Notes under the pieces: model-generated
Told to the model about the DNA's origin: nothing
The model's database searches: none
What the model saw: only the letters and a program-made list of their open reading frames with translations
Translations under genes and position numbers: made by a program
Shown: piece after piece, positions 42,674 through 52,837 of the stretch
Position numbering within the stretch: position 1 is the first letter of the stretch
How the letters are laid out: the number at the start of each line of letters is the position of its first letter
Source: Microbacterium ureisolvens
Lineage (GTDB): Bacteria; Actinomycetota; Actinomycetes; Actinomycetales; Microbacteriaceae
Assembly: GCF_015278315.1 (NCBI RefSeq)
Contig: NZ_JADIJE010000002.1
Location: 62,001 to 126,000 of the forward strand
Length of the DNA: 64,000 nucleotides
Reading direction: 5' to 3'

Positions 42674-43435
42674 ATGGACCTCACGGGTGCCTCCGCGCTC
42701 GTCACCGGCGGTGCGAGCGGACTCGGGCTCGCCACCGCCCGTCGCCTGGCTGCGGCCGGCGCCGCCGTCACGATCGTCGACCTGCCGTCCTCGCCGGGCG
42801 CCGACGTCGCCGCCGAGCTCGGCGGATCGTTCGCTCCGGCCGACGTCACAGACCCGGAACAGGTGGCGGCCGCCGTCGCCGCGGCTGCGGCATCCGGTCC
42901 CCTCCGCGTCGTCGTGAACTGCGCCGGGATCGCCCCGCCCGCCAAAGTGCTGGATCGCGAGGGGAACCCGACGCCGCTCGACGGGTTCGAGCGGATCATC
43001 CGCGTCAACCTCATCGGCACGTACAACGTCATCTCGCAGGCATCGGCGGCCATCGCCAAGACGGAGCCCGCCGAAGGCGGCGACCGCGGCGTCATCGTCA
43101 ACACCGCGAGCGTCGCGGCCTTCGACGGCCAGATCGGGCAGCCCGCCTACTCGGCATCCAAGGGCGGCGTGCACGCCATGACGCTGCCCATCGCCCGCGA
43201 GCTCGCGCGCTACGGCATCCGCGTCGTGACGATCGCGCCCGGCATCATGGAGACCCCGATGCTCGCGTCGCTGCCGCAGGCCGCGCAGGACTCCCTCGGC
43301 GAGCAGGTGCCCTACCCGCAGCGCCTCGGCAGGCCCGACGAGTACGCGCGCCTGGTGATGTCGATCGTCGACAACGGCTACCTCAACGGCGAGACCATCC
43401 GCCTCGACGGCGCCATCCGCATGGCGCCGAAGTAA
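42674..43435 (+). CDS. SDR family 3-hydroxyacyl-CoA dehydrogenase (type II-like)
   Basis: The 253 aa classical SDR has [21 protein letters not shown], an acidic IVDLPSSPG after strand 2 (NAD preference), [13 protein letters not shown], the catalytic Ser in [17 protein letters not shown] and Tyr/Lys in [30 protein letters not shown] and [32 protein letters not shown] match the 17-beta-HSD10/type II 3-hydroxyacyl-CoA dehydrogenase group. AAGGAGAA precedes the ATG. An enoyl-CoA hydratase gene follows 8 bases later, so the pair catalyses consecutive beta-oxidation-type steps. Confidence 0.92.
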   Translation: MDLTGASALVTGGASGLGLATARRLAAAGAAVTIVDLPSSPGADVAAELGGSFAPADVTDPEQVAAAVAAAAASGPLRVVVNCAGIAPPAKVLDREGNPTPLDGFERIIRVNLIGTYNVISQASAAIAKTEPAEGGDRGVIVNTASVAAFDGQIGQPAYSASKGGVHAMTLPIARELARYGIRVVTIAPGIMETPMLASLPQAAQDSLGEQVPYPQRLGRPDEYARLVMSIVDNGYLNGETIRLDGAIRMAPK

Positions 43436-43443
43436 GGAGAAAC

Positions 43444-44220
43444 GTGAGCGACTCGATCCTCGTCACCCGCGACGGCGCTCTCGCGCGCGTGACCTTCAAC
43501 CGGCCGGCGTTCCTCAACGCGATGGGCTTCGAGATGGGCGCGCGCTGGCAGGCCGTCGCCCACGAGCTCACGTCCGACGCGTCGGTCGGGGCGATCATCC
43601 TGGATGCCGCAGGCCCGGCGTTCTGCGCCGGCGGCGACGTCTTCGAGATGGCGACCTCGGGCGCTTCGGGTGCCGACGTCACCGGTGCGGCGCACACGAT
43701 CCACGACGGCATCCGCACGTTCGTGGAGTCCGACAAGCCGATCGTCGCGGCAGTCCAGGGCGCCGTCGCGGGCGGGGGACTGGGCCTGATGCTCACCGCC
43801 GACTACATCGTCGCGTCGGATCAGGCGAAGTTCGTCAGCAAGTACGCCAACATCGGCCTCACGCCCGACCTCGGCGTCTCGACGCTGCTGCCGGCGGCGG
43901 TCGGTCAGCGCCGCGCGCTCCAGCTGCTGCTGCAGGACCTCACCATCGACGCCGAGACCGCGCTCGACTGGGGGCTCGTCACCGAGGTCGTGGCGGCGGA
44001 CGACGTGGCGTCCCGCGCCGAGGCGGTCGCGCGCTTCTGGATCGACAACGCCACCGCCGCCTTCGGACAGGCCAAGCGCCTGGTCCGCACCGGCGCCCAC
44101 CGCTCGTTCGCCGACAATCTCGACGACGAGGCCGCCTCGATCGGCGCCCGCTTCGACACCGACGAGGCCAAGGCGCGCGTCGCCGCCTTCGCCGCGGCAT
44201 CCGCCAAGTCCCGTTCCTGA
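43444..44220 (+). CDS. enoyl-CoA hydratase/isomerase family protein
   Basis: The 258 aa crotonase begins ARVTFNRPAFLNAMGFEM. It has the oxyanion segment DAAGPAFCAGGDVFEMAT, the second SDKPIVAAVQGAVAGGGLGLMLTADYIVA and the GLTPDLGVSTLLPAAVG helix. The Glu at the usual second catalytic position (normally before P-E-x-x-x-G) is replaced by the 'TPDLG' pattern, seen in isomerase-type and other non-hydratase members, so hydration is not certain. GTG 43444 follows AAGGAG. It is cotranscribed with the SDR gene upstream. Confidence 0.9.
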   Translation: MSDSILVTRDGALARVTFNRPAFLNAMGFEMGARWQAVAHELTSDASVGAIILDAAGPAFCAGGDVFEMATSGASGADVTGAAHTIHDGIRTFVESDKPIVAAVQGAVAGGGLGLMLTADYIVASDQAKFVSKYANIGLTPDLGVSTLLPAAVGQRRALQLLLQDLTIDAETALDWGLVTEVVAADDVASRAEAVARFWIDNATAAFGQAKRLVRTGAHRSFADNLDDEAASIGARFDTDEAKARVAAFAAASAKSRS

Positions 44221-44247
44221 TTCCCGAGCATTCATCGACCAACCGCG

Positions 44248-44301
44248 TTCTCGCCGAGCGACCACACTCCCGGCGCCGACGACACGGTGCCTCGGCGAGA
44301 A
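44248..44301. repeat. intergenic inverted repeat
   Basis: TTCTCGCCGAG (44248-44258) and CTCGGCGAGAA (44291-44301) form a perfect 11-base inverted repeat around 32 bases. It lies between the enoyl-CoA hydratase and the next SDR gene and may act as a terminator or attenuator. Its left flank resembles part of the element at 56581-56601. Confidence 0.55.
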
Positions 44302-44343
44302 ACCACGATCTCGACGCCGGGCATCACCCGAAAGGACCATGAC

Positions 44344-45183
44344 ATGAGCGACAAGCCCCTCGCCGGCAAGACCATCCTGATGTCGGGCGGCAGCCGCGGC
44401 ATCGGCCTCGCGATCGCGCTGCGCGCGGCGCGCGACGGCGCGAACATCGCGCTGCTGGCGAAGACCGACACGCCCCATCCCAAGCTCGAGGGCACCGTGC
44501 ACTCGGCGGCTGAAGAGATCCGCGCCGCCGGCGGCCAGGCGCTCCCCATCGTCGGCGACGTGCGCAACGACGACGACGTCACCGAGGCCGTGCTGAAGAC
44601 CCAGGGCGAGTTCGGGGGCATCGACATCATCGTGAACAACGCCTCGGTGATCGACCTGTCGCGCTCGCTCGACCTCGACGCCAAGAAGTACGACCTCATG
44701 CAGGACGTCAACGTGCGGGGCACCTTCATGCTCTCCCGCGCCGCGGTGCCGATGCTGCAGGATGCCGAGAACCCGCACATCCTGTCGCTGTCGCCGCCGC
44801 TCAACCTGTCGCCGAAGTGGCTGGGCGCACACACCGGCTACACGCTGGCGAAGTACGGCATGACGATGGCGACGCTCGGTCTGGCGGCGGAGTTCGCCGA
44901 GGCGGGCATCGCTGCCAACACCCTGTGGCCGCGGACCACTATCGCCACGGCCGCGGTGCAGTTCGCCCTCGGTGGCGACCGCATGATGAAGGTGAGCCGC
45001 ACGCCCGAGATCTACGCCGACGCCGCGTACGAGATCTTCACGAAGCCGTCGCGCGAGTACACCGGGCAGACGCTCATCGTCGAGGACGTGCTCGAGGCCG
45101 CCGGTGTGAGCGACTTCTCCGGCTACGCGGCCGTGCCGGGTACGCCGGACTCGGCGCTGTTCCCCGACATCTTCTTGGACTGA
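44344..45183 (+). CDS. SDR family oxidoreductase (HSDL2-like)
   Basis: The 279 aa short-chain dehydrogenase has TILMSGGSRGIGLAIALRAA, in which the SGGSRGIG form is typical of HSDL2-type enzymes. AKTDTPHPKLEGTVHSAAEEI, a hallmark insertion of that group, follows, with NNASVIDL. The catalytic segment is SLSPPLNLSPKWLGAHTGYTLAKYGM, where Ser and Tyr-x3-Lys are in place. GIAANTLWPRTTIATAA and an ADAAYEIFTKPSREYTGQ ending agree with HSDL2. AAAGGA precedes the ATG. It lies 123 bases after the enoyl-CoA hydratase and probably belongs to the same lipid-type metabolism. Confidence 0.9.
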   Translation: MSDKPLAGKTILMSGGSRGIGLAIALRAARDGANIALLAKTDTPHPKLEGTVHSAAEEIRAAGGQALPIVGDVRNDDDVTEAVLKTQGEFGGIDIIVNNASVIDLSRSLDLDAKKYDLMQDVNVRGTFMLSRAAVPMLQDAENPHILSLSPPLNLSPKWLGAHTGYTLAKYGMTMATLGLAAEFAEAGIAANTLWPRTTIATAAVQFALGGDRMMKVSRTPEIYADAAYEIFTKPSREYTGQTLIVEDVLEAAGVSDFSGYAAVPGTPDSALFPDIFLD

Positions 45184-45227
45184 GCCCGACCTTCCTGGAC
45201 GGAGGCCTCCGGCGTACGGTGGGGCGC

Positions 45228-45614
45228 ATGGGTGTCCGCTCGCTGTTCCCCATCCTCTCCACGCCTGACCTCCCTCGGCTCGTGGCCTTCTACGAGGCCG
45301 CGCTCGCCGGGACGGTCGTCTACCGGTTCCGCGACGACCAGGCCGGCGCCGACGTGTACGTCTCGCTCGAACTGGGCGGTGAGGCCCTCGGCATCGGGGT
45401 GGATCACGAGGTCGCCCCGCCGGCGGCTCACGACCGCGTCGCGCTGTGGTTCTACGTCGACGACGTCGATGCGAGCTTCCGCGCTGCCCTCGACGCCGGA
45501 GCGACGGCCGAGCGGGAGCCCACCGACATGCCGTGGGGTGAGCGCGTCGCGCAGGTGCGCGACCCCGACGGCAATCTCGTGAACCTCGGTGCACAGGCGT
45601 CGCCCTCGAGCTGA
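45228..45614 (+). CDS. VOC (glyoxalase fold) family protein
   Basis: The 128 aa single-domain protein begins SLFPILSTPDLPRLVAFYEAAL and has VYVSLELGGEALGIGV. It ends with the metal-ligand stretch RVAQVRDPDGNLVNLG, which contains the family's acidic residues. The architecture is that of glyoxalase/bleomycin-resistance-like proteins. No substrate can be named. GTGGGG precedes the ATG. A strong hairpin at 45636-45659 follows. Confidence 0.85.
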   Translation: MGVRSLFPILSTPDLPRLVAFYEAALAGTVVYRFRDDQAGADVYVSLELGGEALGIGVDHEVAPPAAHDRVALWFYVDDVDASFRAALDAGATAEREPTDMPWGERVAQVRDPDGNLVNLGAQASPSS

Positions 45615-45635
45615 CGGCGGGCCCGTGACGGCCGG

Positions 45636-45659
45636 GAGCAGCCCGCGACGCGGGTGCTC
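45636..45659. terminator. hairpin terminator between convergent genes
   Basis: GAGCA-g-CCCGC (45636-45646) pairs with GCGGGTGCTC (45650-45659) with one bulged G and a 3-base loop. It lies between the VOC gene and the convergent HAD gene. Confidence 0.65.
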
Positions 45660-45707
45660 GCCCATGCCCGTCCCGCCGCGCCCCGCTGAGGGCAGGTCAG
45701 GCGCGGC

Positions 45708-46622
45708 TCAGATCAGGCCGAGGCGCTGGAAGGCGTTGGCGATGCCGTCGTCGAGCACGTCGGTGGTGACGAAGTCCGCGAGCTCCTTGAGCTCCGGGTG
45801 GGCGTTGCCCATCGCCACCGCGACCCCGCACACCTGGAACATCTCGATGTCGTTCCAGCTGTCGCCGATCGCGACGGCGTCCGCGGCCTCCAGGCCCAGG
45901 TGCTCCAGCAGCAGCTCGATCGCCGACCCCTTGGTCGTGTCGCGCTCGTTGATCTCGCCGTTCGAGCCGCCGGGCAGCGGCATGCTCCCCGGCACGATGA
46001 GGAACTCGTCGCCGAGGTCGGCCCGCAGCTCCTCGAGACCTTCCTCGTGGTCGCTCACGAAGACCGCCTTGTCGATGCGGCTGAGGTCGGCGTCATCGGC
46101 CCGCGGGAACGTGCGCTCGGCGAGCCCGACGAGCGAGTCCTCGGGCCGCACCTCTTCGCCGGCCGCCGCGCGGGCCTCCAGTGCGGCGGCGTAGTCGCGC
46201 ATCAGCTCGGCCATGTCGTCGCTCGCGTAGACGCCGTCACGCGTCTGCAGGAAGTAACGGATGCCGCGGCTGCGCATCGCGGTCAGCATGCGGTCCGTCG
46301 CCTCCGGCGAGAGCGGCCGGTCCACCACCACCTCGTCGCCCGACACCACGAGCGCGCCGGAGTTCGTCACCGCTCCGTCGAACCCGATCTCGGCGACGCG
46401 CGGGTGGATGTCGGAGGCCGAACGGCCCGTGCTGAGGTACACCAGATGCCCGGCGGCACGCGCCGCGCGGACGGCGCGGGCCGTCGAGGGCGCGACGTGC
46501 GAGCCGTGCTCGAGGATCGTGCCGTCGACGTCCAGGAAGATGATGCGGCGGCGGGCCGGATCGCGACCGTCCCCGGTCGCTGAGCCCGTGCCCCCGGTCG
46601 CTGAGCCTGTCGAAGCGCGCAT
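45708..46622 (-). CDS. Cof-type HAD hydrolase
   Basis: The 304 aa phosphatase has the HAD motif I IIFLDVDGTILEHG, motif II YLSTGRSASD, and the late motifs NERDTTKGSAIELLLEHLGL and VAIGDSWNDIEMFQVCGVAVAMGNAHPELKELADFVT. These show the Cof/YidA subfamily acting on sugar phosphates or nucleotides. The first ~22 residues (GSATGGTGSATGDG) are encoded by two copies of a dispersed repeat word (46571-46590 and 46592-46618) and are not conserved. The ATG overlaps the stop of the broken LysE gene by one base. Confidence 0.92.
   Translation of the reverse strand: MRASTGSATGGTGSATGDGRDPARRRIIFLDVDGTILEHGSHVAPSTARAVRAARAAGHLVYLSTGRSASDIHPRVAEIGFDGAVTNSGALVVSGDEVVVDRPLSPEATDRMLTAMRSRGIRYFLQTRDGVYASDDMAELMRDYAAALEARAAAGEEVRPEDSLVGLAERTFPRADDADLSRIDKAVFVSDHEEGLEELRADLGDEFLIVPGSMPLPGGSNGEINERDTTKGSAIELLLEHLGLEAADAVAIGDSWNDIEMFQVCGVAVAMGNAHPELKELADFVTTDVLDDGIANAFQRLGLI
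46571..46618. repeat. tandem copies of the GGTCGCTGAGCC(T/C)GT repeat word
   Basis: CCCCGGTCGCTGAGCCCGTG (46571-46590) and CCCCGGTCGCTGAGCCTGTC followed by GAAGCG (46592-46617) are adjacent near-identical copies. A related word occurs in both orientations at 63908-63966. The copies are translated as the N-terminal leader of the HAD protein. Confidence 0.6.
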
Positions 46623-47261
46623 CAGTGCTTGTTCCCGGTGAAGAGGAGGATGCCGCCGAGCCCGATCATGAGGCCGCCGCCCGTGGCGGACAGGGTCGCG
46701 ATGCGCTTGGGCGACCGGCCGAACCACGTGCGGGCGCTCGCGGCGACCAGCGCCCAGATCCCGTCCGAGATCAGCGCGATGACGAAGAACACCAGGCCGA
46801 GCTCGATCATCTGCAGCGGCACCATGCCGGCGGAGAGGTCGACGAACTGGGGGAGCACGGCGACGAAGAACGCGATGGTCTTCGGGGTTGGTGAGGCCGA
46901 CGATGAAGCCTTCGCCGAGCTGGCGCCACGCCGAGCGGGGGAGTGCCCCGCCGTTCGCCTCGGCGGCTGCCCGGTGCCGGTGGCGGATCGCCTGCACGCC
47001 GAGGTACATGAGGTAAAGCGCGCCGGCGACCTTCACGATCGTGAACAGCACGACGGACTGCGCGACGATGCCGCCGACACCGAGAGCCACCAGTCCGATG
47101 ACCGGCAGCAGGCCGAGCGCGTTGCCGAGCACGCTGAGGAGCCCGCCGGTGCGACCGAGGGCGAGCGCGCGCCCGATCGTGAAGAGCACGCTCGGACCCG
47201 GGATCACGATCAGGACGACTGCGGCGAGCGTGAACGCGAGGAGGTTCTCGACGGGGACCAC
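46622..47261 (-). pseudogene. LysE/RhtB family translocator, frameshifted
   Basis: The 5' part (GTG 47261) encodes LLAFTLAAVVLIVIPGPSVLFTIGRAL, the LysE signature, and continues to GFIVGLTNP. After that the frame is lost. The 3' part, in the next frame, continues correctly as T-I-A-F-F-V-A-VLPQFVDLSAGMVPLQ through to FTGNKH. The break is a run of four C on the coding strand (gggg at 46884-46887 on plus) where three would keep the frame in NPKTIAFF. It is either a true inactivating insertion or a sequencing error in a homopolymer. A normal protein would be ~212 aa with 5-6 helices exporting amino acids. Confidence 0.88.
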
Positions 47262-47270
47262 ACGGTGAGC

Positions 47271-47759
47271 CTAGTCCCGGCGGTCGACGTCCAATCGCTT
47301 GCGCATGTAGACCTCTTCGATGCCGTCGTCGCCCGGCACGCGCTGGCTCTCGGCGTAGCCCTCGCGCTGGTAGAGGCGCAGGTTCGCCTCGCTGAGCGAT
47401 CCGGTGAACAGCTCGGCCTCCGTCGCTCCCGCCTCGACCCCACGGCGCTCGACCGCGGCGAGGAGGCGGGTGCCGATGCCTTGCCCCTGCTGGTCGGGGG
47501 CGATGCTCAGGCGCCCGACGAGCAGCAGGTCGCCGTCACGGCGCGCGCGCACCGCGCCCACCATGCGGGTGCCGTCCAGAGCGACGCAGCCGAGGTTGTC
47601 GATGAGCTCGGCCGCCACCTCGTCGAGCGTCTGCGTGAGCGGCGGCATGTCGGGCGTGCCGTAGATGAGTGCTTCGGAGACGAACGCGGCGCGCTGGAGC
47701 GTCATGACCTCGCCGGCGTCGTCCGGGCGTATGGGGCGTACCGTCACGTCGTCGTTCAC
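47271..47759 (-). CDS. GNAT family N-acetyltransferase
   Basis: The 162 aa protein has the GNAT layout. It begins VTVRPIRPDDAGEVMTLQRAAF, and motif A is LLVGRLSIAPDQQGQGIGTRLLAAVE (Q-x-x-G-x-G/A). Motif B is ATEAELFTGSLSEANLRLYQREGY. No acceptor can be inferred. The GTG start lies close to the divergent rlmN promoter. It precedes the LysE pseudogene by 9 bases on the same strand, so the two were probably one operon. Confidence 0.9.
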   Translation of the reverse strand: MNDDVTVRPIRPDDAGEVMTLQRAAFVSEALIYGTPDMPPLTQTLDEVAAELIDNLGCVALDGTRMVGAVRARRDGDLLLVGRLSIAPDQQGQGIGTRLLAAVERRGVEAGATEAELFTGSLSEANLRLYQREGYAESQRVPGDDGIEEVYMRKRLDVDRRD

Positions 47760-47870
47760 GCGGCCACGCTAACCGAGCCCGGCAGGCGCAGAACGGGGCT
47801 TGACCTGCGCAGCGGAGAGCTGCTCGGCGCGGGCGGGCGGCCGCATCGGCATCCGTCCAGGCACGTCGCC

Positions 47871-47876
47871 TACCCT
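47871..47876 (+). promoter_or_regulatory. -10 box for leaderless rlmN
   Basis: TACCCT ends 7 bases before ATG 47884, and no ribosome binding site is present. Confidence 0.5.
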
Positions 47877-47883
47877 GGAAACC

Positions 47884-49125
47884 ATGACCGATTCGCCTGT
47901 CCGCACCACCAAACCCCGCCAGGTGCGTCCGGCGACCGAGGGCTGGACGCAGAAGAAGGATGCCGAGGGTCGTCCCCTCCTCCAGTTCGCCAGCCCCAAG
48001 CGCGGCAAGCCGCCCGTGCACATGGCCGACTTCACCCCCGAGCAGCGCGTCGAGAAGGTCAAGGAACTCGGGCTTCCGGGCTTCCGCGCGAAGCAGCTCG
48101 AGAAGCACTACTTCCAGCACTGGACGCACAATCCCGCCGACATGACGGACCTCCCCGCCGAGGGACGCGAGGATTTCGTGCACGGCATGCTGCCGCCTCT
48201 CCTGACCGAGGTGCGCCGCCTCGAGACCGATCGCGGCGACACGATCAAGTTCCTGTGGAAGCTGCACGACGGCGCGCTCGTCGAGTCCGTGCTCATGCGC
48301 TATCCCGGCCGCATCACGCTGTGCGTGTCGTCGCAGGCCGGCTGCGGCATGAACTGCCCGTTCTGCGCGACCGGCCAGGCGGGGCTGACCCGCAACATGT
48401 CGGCCGCCGAGATCGTCGAGCAGGTGGTGCGCGCCAACCGCCTCATCGCCGAGGGCGGCCTCGGCGGCAAGAAGAAGGGCGATCACTCCGCCGAGCGGGT
48501 GTCGAACATCGTCTTCATGGGCATGGGCGAGCCGCTCGCGAACTACGCGCGCGTGATGCAGGCGGTCCGCGTGATGACCGACAAGCAGCACGGCCTCGGC
48601 ATGAGCGCGCGTGGCATCACCGTCTCGACCGTCGGCCTCGTGCCGGCGATCACGAAGCTCGCGGCGGAGGACATCCCGGTCACGTTCGCGCTGTCGCTCC
48701 ACGCCCCCGACGACAAGTTGCGCGACGAGCTCATCCCGGTGAACTCGAGGTGGAAGGTCGACGAGGCCCTCGACGCGGCTCGCGCGTACTTCGACAAGAC
48801 GGGCCGTCGCGTCTCGATCGAGTACGCCCTCATCAAGGACATGAACGACCACGGCTGGCGCGCCGACCTCCTCGCCGAGAAGCTCAACGCCCGCGGCCGC
48901 GGCTGGGTGCACGTCAACCCCATCCCGCTGAACCCGACGCCCGGCTCGATCTGGACCGCGTCCGAGATCGGCGTGCAGAACGAGTTCGTCCGCCGCCTCA
49001 ACGACGCCGGCATCCCCACGACCCTCCGCGACACCCGCGGCAAGGAGATCGACGGCGCCTGCGGCCAGCTCGTCGCCACCGAGGAGGACGAGGCGGTCGC
49101 GGCCGTCACCCCGCTCGAGGACTGA
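47884..49125 (+). CDS. rlmN: 23S rRNA (adenine(2503)-C2)-methyltransferase
   Basis: The 413 aa radical-SAM enzyme methylates A2503 of 23S rRNA and A37 of some tRNAs. The cluster motif C154-x3-C158-x2-C161 ([15 protein letters not shown]) is present, as are the SAM-site elements [30 protein letters not shown] and the late methyl-carrying cysteine in [11 protein letters not shown]. It is ~40 residues longer than the E. coli enzyme, with an N-terminal extension rich in Lys/Arg. The gene is leaderless (TACCCT box). It is followed by a strong hairpin at 49149-49177. Confidence 0.96.
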   Translation: MTDSPVRTTKPRQVRPATEGWTQKKDAEGRPLLQFASPKRGKPPVHMADFTPEQRVEKVKELGLPGFRAKQLEKHYFQHWTHNPADMTDLPAEGREDFVHGMLPPLLTEVRRLETDRGDTIKFLWKLHDGALVESVLMRYPGRITLCVSSQAGCGMNCPFCATGQAGLTRNMSAAEIVEQVVRANRLIAEGGLGGKKKGDHSAERVSNIVFMGMGEPLANYARVMQAVRVMTDKQHGLGMSARGITVSTVGLVPAITKLAAEDIPVTFALSLHAPDDKLRDELIPVNSRWKVDEALDAARAYFDKTGRRVSIEYALIKDMNDHGWRADLLAEKLNARGRGWVHVNPIPLNPTPGSIWTASEIGVQNEFVRRLNDAGIPTTLRDTRGKEIDGACGQLVATEEDEAVAAVTPLED

Positions 49126-49148
49126 CTTCTCCGGGAGCCGGCGGGGGA

Positions 49149-49177
49149 GACGGATGCCTCGGCCCGCGGCATCCGTC
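49149..49177 (+). terminator. rlmN terminator hairpin
   Basis: GACGGATGCC (49149-49158) pairs perfectly with GGCATCCGTC (49168-49177) over a 9-base loop. It lies 24 bases after the stop codon. Confidence 0.7.
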
Positions 49178-49221
49178 ATCTCATGCGCCTCTAATACACC
49201 TGCCGCACAGGTAGCCCGCTC

Positions 49222-49227
49222 TATGGT
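49222..49227 (+). promoter_or_regulatory. -10 box for leaderless DUF4407 gene
   Basis: TATGGT ends 6 bases before ATG 49234. No ribosome binding site is present. Confidence 0.5.
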
Positions 49228-49233
49228 GTGCGG

Positions 49234-50844
49234 ATGTCTTCTTACTCCGCGCACCGGCCGGGCCGGTTCGGCTCCGACGGCCGGATCGAGTTCGAGACAG
49301 ACGGCGAACAGGCCGAAGATCTGTATCTCGACGACGTGCGCGCTCAGCAGGCCGCCGGCGAGCCAGTGGACGAGCGCGCCGACGCCGACGGCCCGGAAGA
49401 CCCGTTCCCCGTGACCCAGGACCTCCTCGACGACGCGCTGGCTATGAACCCGACGCAGCCCGTCGCGGTGACCCGGCCGGCGGCCGAGCAGCAGGCCACG
49501 ATCGGCGAGTGGGGTGCGATCGACGAGCCCCGCGCAGCCGAGCCGGTTGTCGACGAGCCTGTCGCCGACGAGGAGCCGGATGTGGCGGCATCCGTTCCTC
49601 CCATCCGGGCCAAGCGCGCGAACCGCGCGCGTCGAGAGCGGACTTCGGGCTGGCGCAAGCTCGCCGTCCTCGGCGGTGCGGACGGCTCGGTGCTCGACGA
49701 GGTGCCGACCGAGACGCCGCGCTTCGTGCAGATGTTCTTCGTGATCGCCGGCACGGCGCTGATCTCGGCGATCTCGATGTACTTCGCGCTGACCACGGGA
49801 GTGCGGATCGTCATGTGGGGCGCGCTGCCGCTGGCGATCGTGTGGGCGCTCATCATCTTCAACCTCGACCGCTTCCTCACCTCGACGATGCGCTCCTCGC
49901 AGAGCATCGGGCGGCTGATCGCGCTCGCCATCCCTCGCGTCATCATGGCCGCCGTCATCGGCATCGTCGTGGCAGAGCCGCTGGTGCTGCAGATCTTCCA
50001 CAACGACATCGCGCGCGAGGTCAACGCGACGAACATCACGCAGGCGCAGTCGGATCAGGACGCCGTCACCGCCGGCCCGGAGAAGCAGGCGCTGGACGCC
50101 GCGAGCGAGCGTGTCGCCGCGCTCGAGAGCCAGGCGGCGAGCGGCGTCGTGGCCGGAGCCGACACCACATCGGCGTCGGCGGCGTCGGCGCAGCAGACCG
50201 TCGACGACCTCACCGCGAAGCTCGCCGCCCAGCAGCAGGTGATCGACCAGGCGCGCGCCATCTACCAGTGCGAGCTCACCGGCCAGGGCGCAGGCGAAGT
50301 GCCCGGCTGCAGCGGCGTCGCCGGGGAGGGCGCGAGCTCTGGCGCCGCGGAGGCGCAGCTCGCGGCCGCGCAGGCGGCGTACGACGACCTGAACACGCAG
50401 CTGACGGCCGCCCAGGCCGACCTCGCCGCCGCGCAGGCGGCGGGCACGGCCGACGCGAGCGCGTCGGAGGAGGTCAACAAGCAGCAGGCGAGGGACGAGC
50501 TGCCCGGGGCGCGGGAGCAGTATCAGGCCGCGCTCGCCGCGTACGACGCGCGGGCGGCCGAGATCGCGAGCGGCAACTCCGGTGCGGTGGGCCTGTTGAG
50601 CCAGATCAGCGGGCTCGAGCGGCTGTCGGAGCGCGAGCCCACGCTCGCGTGGGCGCACTGGCTGATCGCCGGGCTGTTCTTCATGATCGAGCTGCTGCCG
50701 GTGCTCGTGAAGGTGCTCACGAGCTGGGGCGAGCCCTCGCTCTACGAGAAGGCCGACGCGCTGCGCCGCCAGGTGGCCCTCGATCGGGTGACCGCCCGCA
50801 GCTGGCGCGAGCGCGCCGACATCGCGCAGGGCGGCCCGGCCTGA
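49234..50844 (+). CDS. DUF4407 membrane protein with extracytoplasmic coiled coil
   Basis: The 536 aa protein has an acidic, disordered first ~130 residues. Three or four transmembrane segments follow between about 165 and 255 (FVIAGTALISAISMYFALTT, IVMWGALPLAIVWALIIFNLDRF, LIALAIPRVIMAAVIGIVVAEPL), matching DUF4407. A long Ala/Gln/Glu coiled coil comes next (~265-455), with two cysteines (QCELTGQ, PGCSG) that could form a disulphide outside the membrane. A last membrane helix is HWLIAGLFFMIELLPVLVKVL. The family is unassigned. The ATG is leaderless. A GTG 6 bases upstream (49228) is the alternative. Confidence 0.88.
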   Translation: MSSYSAHRPGRFGSDGRIEFETDGEQAEDLYLDDVRAQQAAGEPVDERADADGPEDPFPVTQDLLDDALAMNPTQPVAVTRPAAEQQATIGEWGAIDEPRAAEPVVDEPVADEEPDVAASVPPIRAKRANRARRERTSGWRKLAVLGGADGSVLDEVPTETPRFVQMFFVIAGTALISAISMYFALTTGVRIVMWGALPLAIVWALIIFNLDRFLTSTMRSSQSIGRLIALAIPRVIMAAVIGIVVAEPLVLQIFHNDIAREVNATNITQAQSDQDAVTAGPEKQALDAASERVAALESQAASGVVAGADTTSASAASAQQTVDDLTAKLAAQQQVIDQARAIYQCELTGQGAGEVPGCSGVAGEGASSGAAEAQLAAAQAAYDDLNTQLTAAQADLAAAQAAGTADASASEEVNKQQARDELPGAREQYQAALAAYDARAAEIASGNSGAVGLLSQISGLERLSEREPTLAWAHWLIAGLFFMIELLPVLVKVLTSWGEPSLYEKADALRRQVALDRVTARSWRERADIAQGGPA

Positions 50845-50926
50845 GACGGACGACGGATGCCGCGGGCCGCGGCACCGTCCCGCCTGTCGGGATGCGGATG
50901 GCGCGTGGGAGCGGTCTCGCGCGTCG

Positions 50927-50936
50927 CGATATATCG
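50927..50936. promoter_or_regulatory. CGATATATCG operator-like palindrome before the ABC exporter
   Basis: A perfect 10-base AT-rich palindrome lies in an otherwise very GC-rich 259-base gap. TTAGAG (50939-50944) just downstream may be the -10. The motif resembles operators of PadR-family repressors that control multidrug ABC exporters in actinobacteria. Further downstream CCGTTC / GAACGG can form a small leader hairpin before GTG 51104. Confidence 0.5.
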
Positions 50937-51103
50937 TGTTAGAGTGACCCGCGGCCGCCACTGGGAGGCGGCCGCGACCTCCGTTCCGCCCTCAGTGAAC
51001 GGGACTGCCGCGATGTCGGCGGCCCGTGCGAAGGTGGGTCGGCACCCTCAGATCCGTAGAGGCGGAGCCCTGCCAAGGCTTCGCCGCGTCCGGGAGAACC
51101 CTC

Positions 51104-52833
<1,730 letters not shown>

Positions 52834-52837
<4 letters not shown>

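Noticed and set aside
47536..50961. 1141-codon open frame on the minus strand across rlmN and the DUF4407 gene
   Set aside because: It crosses three real plus-strand features and has no recognisable protein motif.
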